The translations under genes were made by a program, and so were the position numbers. From positions 165,323 to 229,322 of the forward strand of contig KV921028.1 in assembly GCA_002081555.1 (NCBI GenBank): a stretch of DNA of 64,000 nt. The letters run 5' to 3'. Below, piece by piece: positions 44,429 to 57,247 of this stretch. Under the pieces are notes generated by a model. The model was not told the origin of the DNA, made no database searches, and was given only the letters and a program-made list of their open reading frames with translations. Numbering within the stretch: the stretch's first letter is position 1; each line of letters opens with the position of its first letter. Source of the stretch: Protostelium mycophagum (Eukaryota > Evosea > Variosea > Protosteliida > Protosteliaceae).

Positions 44429-47400
44429 TTATTTCTGGTATTCCGCCTTTCTCTGGTTGAGCATGGCCTTTCTCGCCTTCTCCAGCTCCTTCTCCAGCTT
44501 GAGGACCTTCATCTGCTGCTCCAACTGCTTCACTGCGGATCCGGTGTAATTTCCCGCCATCTCTTGCTCCGTCTCTTCTTGCTTCAGCTCGTTCCATGAT
44601 TTGGCTGCAGACACCAGCTGAGAGGTTGCTTGGGCGACCACCTTCAATATTTTAAAAAAAATTATGATATTTTATCATTACAAAGTGAGATTTTATTGTA
44701 TAAAATCGGTGGAGTTTTCAAAAAAATCGAATATTTTTTGTAAAAGATATGTGATGAAATATGTTTACCTTGGCGGCGTCAGAAAGGTTGGCGTGGCTCT
44801 TTGAACCAGCAGCAGACTTGGCGCGGGAGGCGGCGACGAGCTGTGCAGTTGCAGCACCCACCATCTTAGCGACGGCTGGTAACTCCTCCTCTTGACCGAC
44901 ACCAGTGACTGTGCGGTTGGCACTGTTGACGAGCTGCTGTGTGGCTCCGGCGACATTCTTTGCGGCGGAGATCAAGCCGTTTGCCCACCTGTTTGTGGTA
45001 AATAGAAAGTCGGAATTGTAGATGGAAGTTGTGTCTACAACGACACCCCCATCTACAACGATGTCACTCACATGGGGTCCTGCTTGTAGACGATGGGGTT
45101 GGATCTCTGCATCTGCACTCGCTCCGCCTGCGCGGCAGCAGAAGCCACGACCAACTTTTGTGTGGCCGTTGCTATGGCGATGGCGGCGTCGTATATCGCT
45201 ATGGCAACGTTGTCGGTGTCAAAACCAATCGTTGTGCTTGGCTTCTTTTGTGGTCTGGCGTTGGCAAGGGCGAGTGCCACATCACTGATGATCTGTGGGG
45301 GTCAGAAAATTTCACGGAAATTTATTCGCATTGTAGACAGTGAATCTAATCTTCTAGAAATTCTCTATCTTTGATAAATCATTTCACTTTTACACTCAAA
45401 ATCACCACAAGTATAAAACAGCAAACTCTTTCACCTTAGCAGCAGCAGTAAGTTCGTCTGTGGCCTGCTGGTCCAAATCATTGGAACCTGAGGACTCGTT
45501 CAGAGCCTCTGTCTCCCCTCCCGGCAGCATCTTGACAGCGTTCATCAACTCTGCCAACTTGTCGGCGACCGCAGATGAGGAGTCGGATACCTGCATCTGT
45601 CAGTTTTTTTGTTTGAAAAGTCCGGAAAATTTCAGGTGAATTTTCCAGTTTATTTTTTGAACATTTTCGGGGAAAAAAATCCAAATCTTCGGAAAAAACA
45701 TCCAAATCTTCGGGAAAAAATTCCAAATCTTTATGCAAGAAAAAATTGTTCAATTTTCTTTCGAAAATTTTATATTTGGAAAATAAAAATAACTCACTCC
45801 TTGTTGTGCATTTCCAAACATGCACTGATCTCTCATCGCATTCACCAATGTCAACATCATGCCGATGATCTCCTTGGTAGCGCCGTTCAATTTTGCACTC
45901 GTCTCGGGGGTGGTGCCCGGAGCTCCGCTGGCACCGTTTGACTTCTCCACCAGGTTCTTACATGCCGCGACGGCCGCAGCGACGGCCTCGGGCACATTAC
46001 CTTTTCCGATGGAGGCGGCAAGACCAGCAGATGCTCCAGCGAAATCTCTGGCTGCCTTGACGACGTCCTTAGCATTAGATGCCGGAGATTTGTCTCCGAT
46101 GGTATCGGAGATTGCGGAGATATTGGTGCGGGCTTGGTTGAGTTCCGCAATACCCTTCGCGTTGTCGGCCTCAAAGGTGTTGGCGGTGTTGATCAAGTTG
46201 GTGATGGCCTCGGCGAGGGCCTGCAGAGTTTTAGATTTTTCCAAGTGATTTGTGCATTTGCACATAGTTGGATTGAAATATTCTATAATAAACATCATCG
46301 GCTTTTTGCGGCTTTGCCGCAATACAGAACATCCTGCAGGACCACACCCAAAAACTAACCACCACATCTTAACACAACATAAACATCCAGAAATAAATCA
46401 CAAACCTGTGTTGAAGTGTTCAGCGACTTGGTCGCCGAAGTGGCGGCATCTCCCTGCTTATATCTCTGGACGTCCTTTCCACTGGTCACGAGCTGCCCTG
46501 AAGCGACAGATATTGTTTTGGTGGAAGCCAATAGACTCTGCTGGGTGTTTAGATCTGACAAAGTGCAGCAGAGCTGCTTAGACATTCCAGAAAGGCGGTG
46601 CACTGTGGTCGCGAGAATCTTGGCGGCCTGACCGTATTGTTCCCTGGTGTTTTTGGTCGCGCCGACGAGCTGTGAAGAATTTCCGGCGAGGATTTTGGCG
46701 GCGGCAATGAGGTTTTGTTGCTGTTCGGAGGCTGAGGAATGTGTCGCTCCTTCGGGCTGTGTGGTGTGAGTGTTTCATTATATATTTTTGGAAATTTTTT
46801 ATCTCAAAAATCCAAGAATATATTTTAAAAAACAATAAAATCACCTCGAGGGTTCCGGCGGCCGCAAACAACGCGGCAGCGTCCAAGTCGTTCACTACAG
46901 CGTTGATTGTCTGCATGCTCTCATCGTATAGAATGTCTCCGACAGCTCCGTGCTTCACGGCCTCCAGCAGCTTGGTGAGCTCTTGTGTGACATTCTTAAA
47001 GGCCTCGGCCAGTTTGTTGGCTACGTTGGATGTCTTGTCGGCGGCTAATAATGAGTCAGTTGTTTATGGGGTTTACAGCGTTGTAGATGGAGGGAGGGGG
47101 TGTTTCGGTCTCAAAATTGCGAGGAAAAATTGAATTGTTGTTAATACAGATTCAAATTCAGAAAATTAATAATAATAAAATTCCACAAAAATAATAAAAT
47201 TCCACAAGTGTAGATACCTCCATCACGTGAAATCTGAACCACATTCTTTGTAGATTGCACCAATGTCTTTGTTGATGCTAATATAGAACCACGAAGACTG
47301 GCGTCACTCGTGATCACGGCAGCTGTACGAGCAATCTGTTGTCGTCAATATTAGAATGAACAACAGGGCTCAAAAGTTTATATTTTTAAAATTATTTGAA

Positions 47401-50400
47401 AGAATCTCACGACGAAAACTCCATGCGGCGCCAAGCATGGGCTTCTTGAGTAAATTGAAATAAATAATAAAAAATAACACGTCAAACTCCAACCAACTTT
47501 TCAAGTTGAAAAATCAAATACCGCTCACCTCGACCAGTTCCGGTATCTGAGCGTTGACAGCCTTGGAGGAAGATCCCAACTGCACCAAGTTGTTTCGGTC
47601 CGTTCCGACTAACTTCTTCACCGCAAAGGCGAGTGACTTGGCCACGGCGTTGAGGTCGTCTCTGGCATCCTCGTAAGGCTTGTCACTCAATGTAAGAGGC
47701 TGGTCGATCTACAACAGGTAAGTTATTATTTTTGATCTATTTTTAAAAAACGAAAAAGTCACTCGGCTTTGCCTTCCATTTTTTCGTGTTGATTTATGGC
47801 ATCTAAAAATAGATTTCTCATTGCGATAAAACTCACCGCCTGTCCGGACTTCCCGATGTTGGCGATGACATCATCAAGATCCTGCAGCAGCACCGCGCTG
47901 CTCTTCATAGAGGCGACGAGTGCAGCAATGGAATCCCTCGCTGCTTTAGACTTGGCAGAGGTCTCCTTCTGCCCGTCTTTAAGGTTACCGAGAGTTGTGC
48001 CTCTGGCGGCGATTAAGAAGGGGGTGAGCTGGTCGACGAGCTCTTTGGTTAAGTGGATGATGTCGTTTTGGGTCTGGAAAGTTTAGTTTTTTTTTTATTG
48101 AGAAGATTAAAATATATCCGAGTAATTTTTGCCGAACTGAGGTTTCCCATAATCACAAAATAATTTTTTAGACATAAATATTGATGGAATGTCACCTTTT
48201 GGTCTGGAGAAGTAACAACAGCTCCATTCAACATATCGATCATCTCTGTCGTCTTCGTGCCCAACTGCTTGGCCGCTTTCCCGAGGAGCTCTGGAGATTC
48301 GAGTACGGAGGCGTTTACAGACTCCATGATGGCGATGTCGATCTCTCTCGCGAGTTTGACTAACTCTTCCTGGTATTCGTTGTTTGGCTTGGGATTCTGT
48401 AGTTGTTGAATTTTTTTAATCAATTATTAATCATATAAATTATTAATAATAGTGGATTATTTCTCTTCAAAAAATCCATATGAATGGACTTTGACGAATC
48501 CTCACCTGAATGGGTTCTAGAGTGCCCACAGCCACAGAGATAGACATCGCATCCAGATCTCCACTCGCGCTCGCCAGCGCGTCCATGGCATCCTCGTACT
48601 CTGCAGTTCCAGGCTGCATGGCAGAACAAGCCCTCAGCAGACTCGCAATGGATTCTGACGCCGACTTTGCCGCAGCAGAGAGCTGTGCTCCGATATTTGG
48701 ATCGGATTGTTTGTTGGAAACGTCTATCGCGGCGGAAATCAACTGTGAAGTGGTGGCTGTGACAATCTTCACATTGTCGGTGAGCCTCTTTGCGTCAACA
48801 GGGGCGATGGTCTCGTCTTTAGTGGCTACTGCAGACACCATCTCGTTGTTGCAACTGTCCAAGACACGTGTCGCGGAAAGCAGTTGTTCTGTGCTGTTGG
48901 GTTGCTTTGTCTGGACGGCCTTGACCGCCTTGGCGAGGTTGGCGGTGGCCGCGGCGACGGCCTGCGCCGCCTTCAGGATTCGGCTCTGTTGCGTCGGGTC
49001 GGGGTTGGCTGCGGCTTCCTTCTTTGCGGTGGTGACGAGTTGTGACGTGGCAGTCGCAATCGCGCGGACATGGGTCAGCAATGCGGTCTGGTCATCTGAC
49101 GATGTGGCGATGGCTTTGCATGATGACCGGATGATCTTGGAGGATGATGCCACCTCGGGAGATGTCGTTGGTGTAGAATTGACAGTCTCTTTAGCTGCCA
49201 CGACAACTCTGTCGACAATTTCTGCGGCAGACTTGGAAGCTCTGCCCAACTGCTCTGGGGTAGAACGCGCAGAGGCCACCACTTGAGAAGTCTGCGCTGC
49301 CAGGGATTTAATGACAGCAATGAGTTCTTGGAGGGCCTCCGGCAGGGGCTTGTCGCTGCCAACACCGTCGTTGTTGTCCAACTTGCTGGTGCTCTCCATG
49401 ACACTGTCTAAGGCCTCCTTAGACTCGGTGTTTTGTTCCCGGTTTCCGGCGGCAGACATCAACCTGGAGAGCGCTTCCTGCGCCTCGCGAAGCGCATTAT
49501 TCAGATATGCGTCGTTGGAGGGGTCGGGGTTGGCGGCGGTGGTCTTTGCGTACTCTAAAAGCGCGACAACTTTCAGCAGCGTTCCCTTGGTGTTGTCGAC
49601 GGTCTGGTTGCTGAGATCTGCATTCGGCGCGGTTCCCGCCACTTGATTTGAACTCTCCACGAAGGCGGGGGTGATACTGGCCACAACTCTGCTGGCATTT
49701 CCCAAGCCTTTTGGATCGGACTTGGCCATGCTGGCGGCCTGCGAGACGGCCGCAGAGAGGGCCTTCGCGTTGTTTATTAGCTCCGCGCTGCACTCTTCGT
49801 TGGTTGTGCGGCCTGCGGGCTTTACGGGCTGGACTTGCTTGGAGCATTCGAGGATCTGCTTGACGGCCTCGTCACAGATCTTGGAGTCGAAACCTCTGGC
49901 GGCGGCGATTAGACTGGAGAGGGAAGATGAGATCTGACAGTTGGTCAGATTTTGGGAAGAGTCTTTATTTTAAAAAAAAAATTTGTAATTTTTTGGTTGA
50001 AAACTTTTATAAAAAGTGGAAAAAAACTTGGTAAAAAGTTGAAAAAACTTTTATAAAAATTTCATAAAAATAGAATTCACCTGCTGAGCAGTCTCCTGCA
50101 GACTATTAGACAAAGCCTGGTCACGTGGTGAAGCAGACAGCAACCTAGAGTGCGTGATCATTTCTTTGGTTTCAGAGACGAGCTCCTTCGCGGCCGTCAA
50201 GATTCTATTTTGTGTGGCCCTGTCGGGGGTGGCAGAGACCACAGCTTTCACGGCGGAGATGACCTCTGTCACGGCGAAGGCGGCGTCTTTAGACAACTTG
50301 GGGGTCTGTTTGGGCGCGTTGGCGGCGGCACGTTTCACCTGGATTCGTAAATCTTTTCGGAATTCTGAAGAAAAATTTGTGAAAATGAAAAAATCTGGCG

Positions 50401-53400
50401 AGTTGTAGTCGCGTCATGATTACGTCAATGTTGACAACATTTTTTCTTCGGCATTTCAAAATTCAAATAAAAAATTTGAAATAAAATAGATTTTTAAAAT
50501 TAAAATCTTCACCTGCTCGTTGGCAGTGATGAGTGACTTCATGGACAGAGTGAGCAATGCGATGGCGTCCTCTCTAGATGATGTAGTGGCTCTTCCATAT
50601 GCACCTGTCTCCACTGCAAATTGTGTGGCGTCTAAATCGGCGGATGTTGACTCTAAGGATTCAATTGCCTCCTCTACATCAGCACCTGCATTTTTTCAAT
50701 ATTATTTTACTTTTGTGAAAGTGGTTTTCTTGTGGTTTTTCTGTACAAAAAATGTGAATTTTCTGCAAAAAATGTGATTTTTTGTGCATTTTAGAGTTGT
50801 AGATGAGGTGTTTTTATCTTTCTGCAAAAAAATCAAAAGGTTTTACCTCCGGCTGCTTTGCTGTAATTCCTGCAGGCCTCCATGAGCTTCTGGATGACAT
50901 CGGCGACATTGTCAGCGGCTGCCTTCACTTCAAACTTCTTCTGCTGGTCAGTCAACTTGGGCTGCACTCTTCTAATTGTTGTGACCAGACCCATGCTGTA
51001 AACGTTTAGAAATCAATTCAATGTGATCTGTTTTGCACGAATGATTTGGTGGTCATTTGGACCTTATAAAAGTGCGGTAGTTGACGTGAAAAATCACGAT
51101 ATGGAGCCGTGATCCTCGCAGAGGTTCATTGCTCCGAAAAATCTCGGTCAGCACATACCTGGGCATGACAGTGTCCTGCGCAGACAGGATTAATTGCTGC
51201 TGCACAGCATCATCGTTCGTGTCTTTTGCGGCCTGCGCCAGAGCAACCAGCAAGTTGGCCACTGCGACATTACTCTTGGTTGTGGCGTCTTGTACTTCTT
51301 TGTGCAAATTGGCGGGAACTTCGTGGGGCTGCACCGTCCTGCTCGCAGAATTCAGTGCGGCCGTGGCCGCGGCCGCGCGCTTCGCGTGCGCGCGAATGTG
51401 TGCGAGTACTGTAGCTTTGCTGGCCTCTTCTACGAGGTCCTGACAGGTTGCCTCTAAACGGTCGAGTACCTCTGTGCAGTTCTTCTGGTTTTGGACGTCG
51501 TTGGGGTTACTGATGACTTGTTTGGATGCGTTGACGAGGAGTCCGATCTGGTCTCCGACGGCCTTGGCGTTGGAGATGAGAAGGGCGCGGACCTGTGAGT
51601 TTGAATTTCGAATGTCGGTTTTGGCGGTAAAATTTCTCGTTTGACAAAGAATATCGCGTCACGGCATATCACGTGAAATTTCTCGGTGAAATTGTCTCGG
51701 GCACAAACAACGTTGTAGATCGACAGAAATCTACCTCAGGGCTGGATGCGTCTGCCAGATTCTTAGATGCTGTGATGATCTGGTTGACATTTCCGGCGAT
51801 AGATTTGGTACCGCTGATGATCATATTACGATCTCCAAGGTTCTCACGCATCTCATTTGCGTTGACGCGGATCTGTCAAGTGTCATTACAAACATTAAAC
51901 GTCGACGTGTGACGTGTGTCAGAATTTTTGCGTACGCATTTGAATAAGAGGATGACTCACTTGTTCGTAGATCACGTTGAGATCCTCGGGCATGTCACGT
52001 GGCTCGCTCTCTGCGGACTTTGTGGCATTCAACAACAATGCCAAGGCCTCTGCAACACTTCGGGAGTTTTCGAGCAAAACTTTGAATGTCAGAAGATTAT
52101 ATTAGTTTTTGTCGAGCGAGATATTGAAAAAAAAAATATTATTTCAAAATAAAATTGACAAATTCTAAATAAAATTCGAAATAAATAAAACTTCCAATAA
52201 ATTGAAAAACACTCACGTGCCAATCTGCCCGGATCTCCGGACGACAACTGCGACGCTAAGATTAACTGGTCCAATATTCCCTGTGTCGCCTCCACTGAAT
52301 CTTGGATCTGTCTCTGGCTTTCTCCATCCACTGCGGAGGGCCCGAAGGCGGTGACGCTGCTGCCGAGCATCTGTTGGGTGTAGAAGAGTTGTTTACCGGT
52401 GCTGGTCAATTTGGACTTTTGTTCTTCGGAGGGGACTGTCTCGTTGTAGTTCTTCAGACCGTCCAAGAGGTTGTGCATCGCCAAGGCAACGGCTGAAAAA
52501 TTTTATTCAATTATTTTTGGCGCCAAAAAGTTAATTTCAAAAGAAATTACAACTTGAATTTATTTTTACAAGATGAAATCAGTATAAAAATAAAATAAAA
52601 CCTTTTCCGCTCTCCATGAGCAAGTCGAGTGAGGCTTGGTCAGAGTATTGTCCTCTGGAGCTCGCCTCCAAATGTGACATACCAACCTTGTACGCGTTGG
52701 TTGCCAGGAGATAAGCCTTCTGAATCTAAAAATAGATCAGCAATTCTACAACACTTTTCCCATTTTTTCAAGCCGAAAAGCAGATTAATTATGGGTGTTC
52801 ACCTCTGCTGCGGCATCAGGGTCACGCTGAGCGAGCTCAGCACAAGTCAAGACGTTCTTGATTGCATCAGCGACGGATCTGGCAGCGTATAATAAAGACA
52901 GGTTGGGCTCCTTTCCTGACAGAGCGGCGTTTCTGGCGGCACGAAGACTCTCGTCGGCGCGCAATGCGACCTATATAGAATTAAACCCGAGGAAAATGTG
53001 AATTGTAGATGGAATGTATGCTTTGCACGTTTAAAAACAAAGCGAAAATATTTTTGTGTCTGTTTGTGATTTGCGGCGAATACTGGGCCACAAATAAAAT
53101 GTACTTGTTGATGCTCCATCTTGACACAGCGATTCTCCAAGGTTTGTATTTAGAATATCACCTGCTTGGCGGCCTCGTCCAGCTCCATTTTTGACACGTT
53201 ACCACCTTGTCCTGTCATGGCTAAGAGTGCCTGCATGGAGGCCTTGAATGGCCCAGCGGCTCCTTGATATTGACTCCACCATTGCTGAGGTGTCATCACT
53301 CCCTACGAGATGTTTAATTTTTTATTTTCTTTCAATAAATTCAACACTTAATATCGATCTATAAATAAATTTATATTTATATTCTAAAACTGGTGCATTT

Positions 53401-55580
53401 TATATGTTTTGAAAAATTTCACCGGAAACATAATGAAAAATCACCTGCTGTCCCGCATTTGAGTTCTGTCCGGAGTGGTTCAGATCCTCCAACAACATTC
53501 CCATCTGTCCCATAGCCTGATGGAGCTGTGTAGGCTTCACGATGCTCGCGGAGCCGGCCGAATTTCCCATGAAGAAGGAAGAGGCCGGGGCGTGTCCTCC
53601 GCTGGAGTCTGTGGAGGCATATGGGTTCATAGAAGGTGAAAAGATACTTGTTGTAGTGGCATAAGCGACTCCTTTGCGTTGTATGATGGTCTCCTCTGTG
53701 GCGACCTGGTAGTATTTAAGGTTTAAGTTACGTTGATTTTTTGCAATAAAGTTCAGAACCAAATTGAAAATCTACTCACACCCTCAGAACCGTCGTCTAT
53801 AATTCTGGCGGCATCTAAAAATAGCGTCAATCTACAACTCCAAACCAACACAAAACCCACCTTTTCTGGCCTTCAGAATGATGTCGATGTATCCGGAAAG
53901 CAATGAGGAAATATTCTCAGACTCATCAGTTGCCAAAATAAAATAATCATTTTCGTGATTTCCAAAATCCAAAGTCAGAGTCTTTCCGCTCTCTGAAGCG
54001 GCCCAACGTCTCAATTTTTTGAGCTCCCAAGAGCGCTCTATGGCCTTGGTTTCCACGTTCATAAATAATACACTGTCACGAGTGATTCCTAGAATTTCGG
54101 TCAGGCTCGTTGTAGACAGAGTATGTCACGTGACTTTTGACGTTTACGTACCGAGAAGAATCTTTGGGGGCTTCTTGCCTGTCTTTCCTCTCTCTGTCAA
54201 ACGGGCATTGAATGTGGTGATACCTGGAAATGTTAATATCATTTTTATTTGGTAGAAATTTTTGTTTACAAATTTTTTGGTACAAAATGGGATGTTTGTG
54301 AAGAAATTGCATTCTTTCTGAAGCAAATGCCAGAATTTGCAGGTGACCCTTCTACATCACAGACATCACGATGCACGGAATGATCGCGATCATCGAGAAA
54401 ATGCAAAACACATACCCCATGTCTTTAGGGATCTACACAACTGAATATACTTCAACTTGGCGTTATCTTGAGTAGTTCCGACGAGCTTTCTCCATTCCTT
54501 CATGATGTCCTTCTCGAGATTTTTCTCTTTATAATATGCAGGTGGGACATATTTCTTAATGTCTAAATAAGGAGGTACGTGCTTGTCTGGGTTATATCTA
54601 CTTGCATCAGAAGATGATGATGCGGTCTTTAGATCGAGCGTAATGATGATGCGTTCGGAGTCTGAGGTGACATCACTTTTTGGTGACAAGATGTCGCATG
54701 TGACGGCGGCACCAAAAACGGTTGCACTAAGGAGCTGGAAGACAACTGCATTACCTTCCCTCTGTGACTTGGGCTTGTAGAGCTGCGAGATTACAGACTT
54801 CGGCATGCATGATAGGATGTATTCCGGAGGTGATGGCATCTGTCGCCTGATAATCATGTCAGAGTGAATTATTGGTGATGATACAAAATGTAAAGACGCC
54901 CACCTGGACAAACAAAAGATGGAGACCCATAGGATCGTCCAAAGACACATTAGCGTCGGAATAAAAGTACTTCTTCTTCAACAAGAAGATGGTGTCCGTC
55001 TTGAGACCCTGCTCCTCTATGCTCTTAGTTGGCTGGACCCATTCTAGACGTGGCACCGGGGGTCCTTTGCTGTTGGCATCTTGTGGTGGAGTTGGGTTCT
55101 CCCACTGTAATGAATACTCTTCTGCATTGGCAAGTTCTATCTTCTCTCCGATAATGGCTGTGATTTCAGAGACGGGCAATGTCAGATCAAAAAGCATGAC
55201 TTTAACGGTTTGATCTAAGAGTCTGACTTTGATGGCCTTGTGTTTCTTTCTGTAGTGGATTTCGTCCTGTATGAATATGTGAGTGGTGTAAAAACATGAA
55301 ATGAGAGGACTCACATCATTTTCCATGTTGTAAGCGGCAAGAGTTCTGTTCTCTTTCAACCATCTTGGGAGGGCTTCTCTGGCATTGGCAGGTGTAAAGA
55401 GGCCAAAATCGGCACCACCAACTTCAGTCTTCTCACGAATAGTTACAATCACCTCGCCCACCCCCATATCGGCGGGGAATTTCATCTTCTAAGACACCAT
55501 GAATCATCATCACATATCACGATAGAACTCACTTTGGTCTGGCCCGAAGGCTCGATGAGAACCTTAAGATTCAAAGACAT
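44429..55580 (-). CDS. Talin (FERM head, helical rod, I/LWEQ actin-binding end)
   Basis: Links adhesion receptors to actin. The start at 55,580 (MSLNLKVLIEPSGQTK) is a typical talin F0 opening. The FERM head continues through PRLEWVQPTKSIEEQG (55,050), DPMGLHLLFVQ (54,920), YLDIKKYVPPAYYKEKN (54,560) and the PTB-like F3 (about 54,300-53,830). The rod runs from about 53,700 to 45,000 as alanine-rich helical bundles. One exon (48,467-49,729) alone codes over 400 residues with repeated VxAATxxLxxAAK patterns. The I/LWEQ end is VVAQATSQLVSAAKSWNELK, then LEQQMKVLKLEKELEKARKA, ending AEYQK; stop 44,429-44,431 overlaps AATAAA. Unlike Dictyostelium talins, no villin headpiece follows. About 35 exons with short introns. 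Confidence 0.95.
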
Positions 55581-56055
55581 GTTGTTGTGCCTGAAGAGGT
55601 CGCGTTAAAATGTTTCCCGCGAGGTTGAACACTTGGGTTTACAACGGCTTCCCGCTTCCAATCTTGGCCGAGCTTTTCGAACGAAAAATCACCACAGTAG
55701 CAGCACGAGAGACACTCTATGAGAGGAGTGTGGAACTGCGGTTGTTTGGGTTTTTCATGTCTAGCTGGGCGAGGTTGGAAGCTGCGGGACGGTGTTTTTT
55801 CTTTGATGCAAGGACAAGGACGAACACGTGGAAGAAGTATCGAAAGATGAGTGTCATTTCGAAGAATGAAGACATGATCACAGCAGTTCCTCTTTAGAAT
55901 TATTTCATCGTCTGAAAATATCATTCCATCTGTTGGTTCCAATCGATCATGACATCTTCGAAAATCAAGAAGTAAAATAAAAATAAAGTGTTGAGAATAA
56001 TATAACATCTGCGAGTAAAACATGATGACCATTCTGATGGTGACCTTTTATCCTC
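55581..56055. other. Region between talin start and NECAP stop
   Basis: 475 bp that should hold the talin promoter. Frames are open on both strands (plus 55,610-55,897, 95 codons; minus 55,571-56,032), but they overlap each other and show no domain, so I call neither. Confidence 0.4.
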
Positions 56056-57247
56056 TTAAAAAAAGTTGAAAGGGTTGTTATTGGGTTGCTGCTGGACTGG
56101 TCGTTGTTGCTGTGGAGGAGAGCTGCAAAGAAAATCAACCATCATGCAAAAGTAAAGAGGCGCACCTGAATCCGGCGAGAGAGGCGAAGGGGTCATTGTT
56201 TTGCTGCTGTTGGAATCCTTGCTGCTGTTGTGGTTGAGTTTGTTGGTAGGCTCCATGTGAAGAGAAAGAGGCAAAAGGGTCGTTGTTGTGCTGTTGTTGG
56301 AATCCCTGCTGCTGTTGTGGTTGCTGGAAATTGTTGAATCCTTGGTTTTGAGGAGGTGCTTGGAATGCAGCGAAGGGATCATTCTGCTGTTGAACTTGGG
56401 GTTGTGCGACAGGTGCAGCTGCAACGGGTCTTTGGATTGGCTTAAATCATGAGAAAAATGCAACAAATTGATGGGAGAGATGAGCACCTTTGAGCCGGGA
56501 GGAGGTGGGAGGAGTCCAGAGAAGCCACCAGAAGAGGTATCTGCGGGTCTTGATCGTTGTTTGGGGGCATTGGCCATGTTTATTGTGATCTTTTCTCCTT
56601 GCTTCAAAGAATAATCGACCTTAAATACAATTAATGTCTATAAATTGTCGATAGATTTAATCACAGGAATTGAATAAAAAATCATGACTTACAGATGGTT
56701 GTGCGGCAAGTCTGGCGATGGCACCCTCTGCCTCCTTCTCTTGCTTTACAAATCTGGCATGATCTTGAAGAGCAGCAGAGAAGTCAAATGCCTCCGATCT
56801 CTCTGAAAAGCCAAGACCAATAAAGGCGTGTCTCTTCTGTCCGTCTTCGATCTTCAACACATAATATCTGAATGTTCTTTGAGAAAAGAAATCTGGCAGA
56901 CACGCGCTACCTGCTTGAATCATTTACGGGTTCGATAGAAGCCTCTGTAACTGGACAGACTGCAAAGATCTCTCCACTGTTGCTATCTTCCAACTATTGA
57001 CGTCGTTTGGAATGTGTGACGCGATGGTGTGGAACTCACCTTAACAAAGGCCTGAGATCCTTTGCTCTTGACTGCTAATCTTCCTGTCCATAAGGGATTT
57101 GGTAGGTCCCAGTCTGCTGCTCTGTATCATTTTAGTCGCTTCATGTGCGACACAATCGTACTTGAATCCAAGAGGACCACGAGTAGGAATCTTATAGACA
57201 AAGCATTCTCTGATGACGAGGAGGGTTGTTTCTAATGAGTCTTCCAT
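56056..57247 (-). CDS. NECAP-like endocytic adaptor (adaptin-ear-binding coat-associated protein)
   Basis: Start at 57,247: [20 protein letters not shown], a near-canonical NECAP start. The PH-like (PHear) fold continues in spliced exons: [20 protein letters not shown] (about 57,090), [20 protein letters not shown] (57,030-56,960), then [20 protein letters not shown] and [18 protein letters not shown] (about 56,850-56,780). The C-terminal half is a glutamine-rich linker with repeated [14 protein letters not shown] motifs, ending [11 protein letters not shown] motifs bind the AP-2 alpha ear, so the protein should act in clathrin-coated vesicle formation. Stop 56,056. Five exons. The DPF repeats within 56,190-56,400 are near-identical and could cause assembly or annotation slips. 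Confidence 0.92.

Noticed and set aside
48510-49286. 258-codon open frame on the plus strand
   Set aside because: Antisense to the large alanine-rich talin rod exon; the repeated Ala/Val codons create an open complementary frame.
55571-56032. Open frame of 153 codons upstream of talin
   Set aside because: Overlaps the talin start and a competing plus-strand frame; no domain or splice logic.
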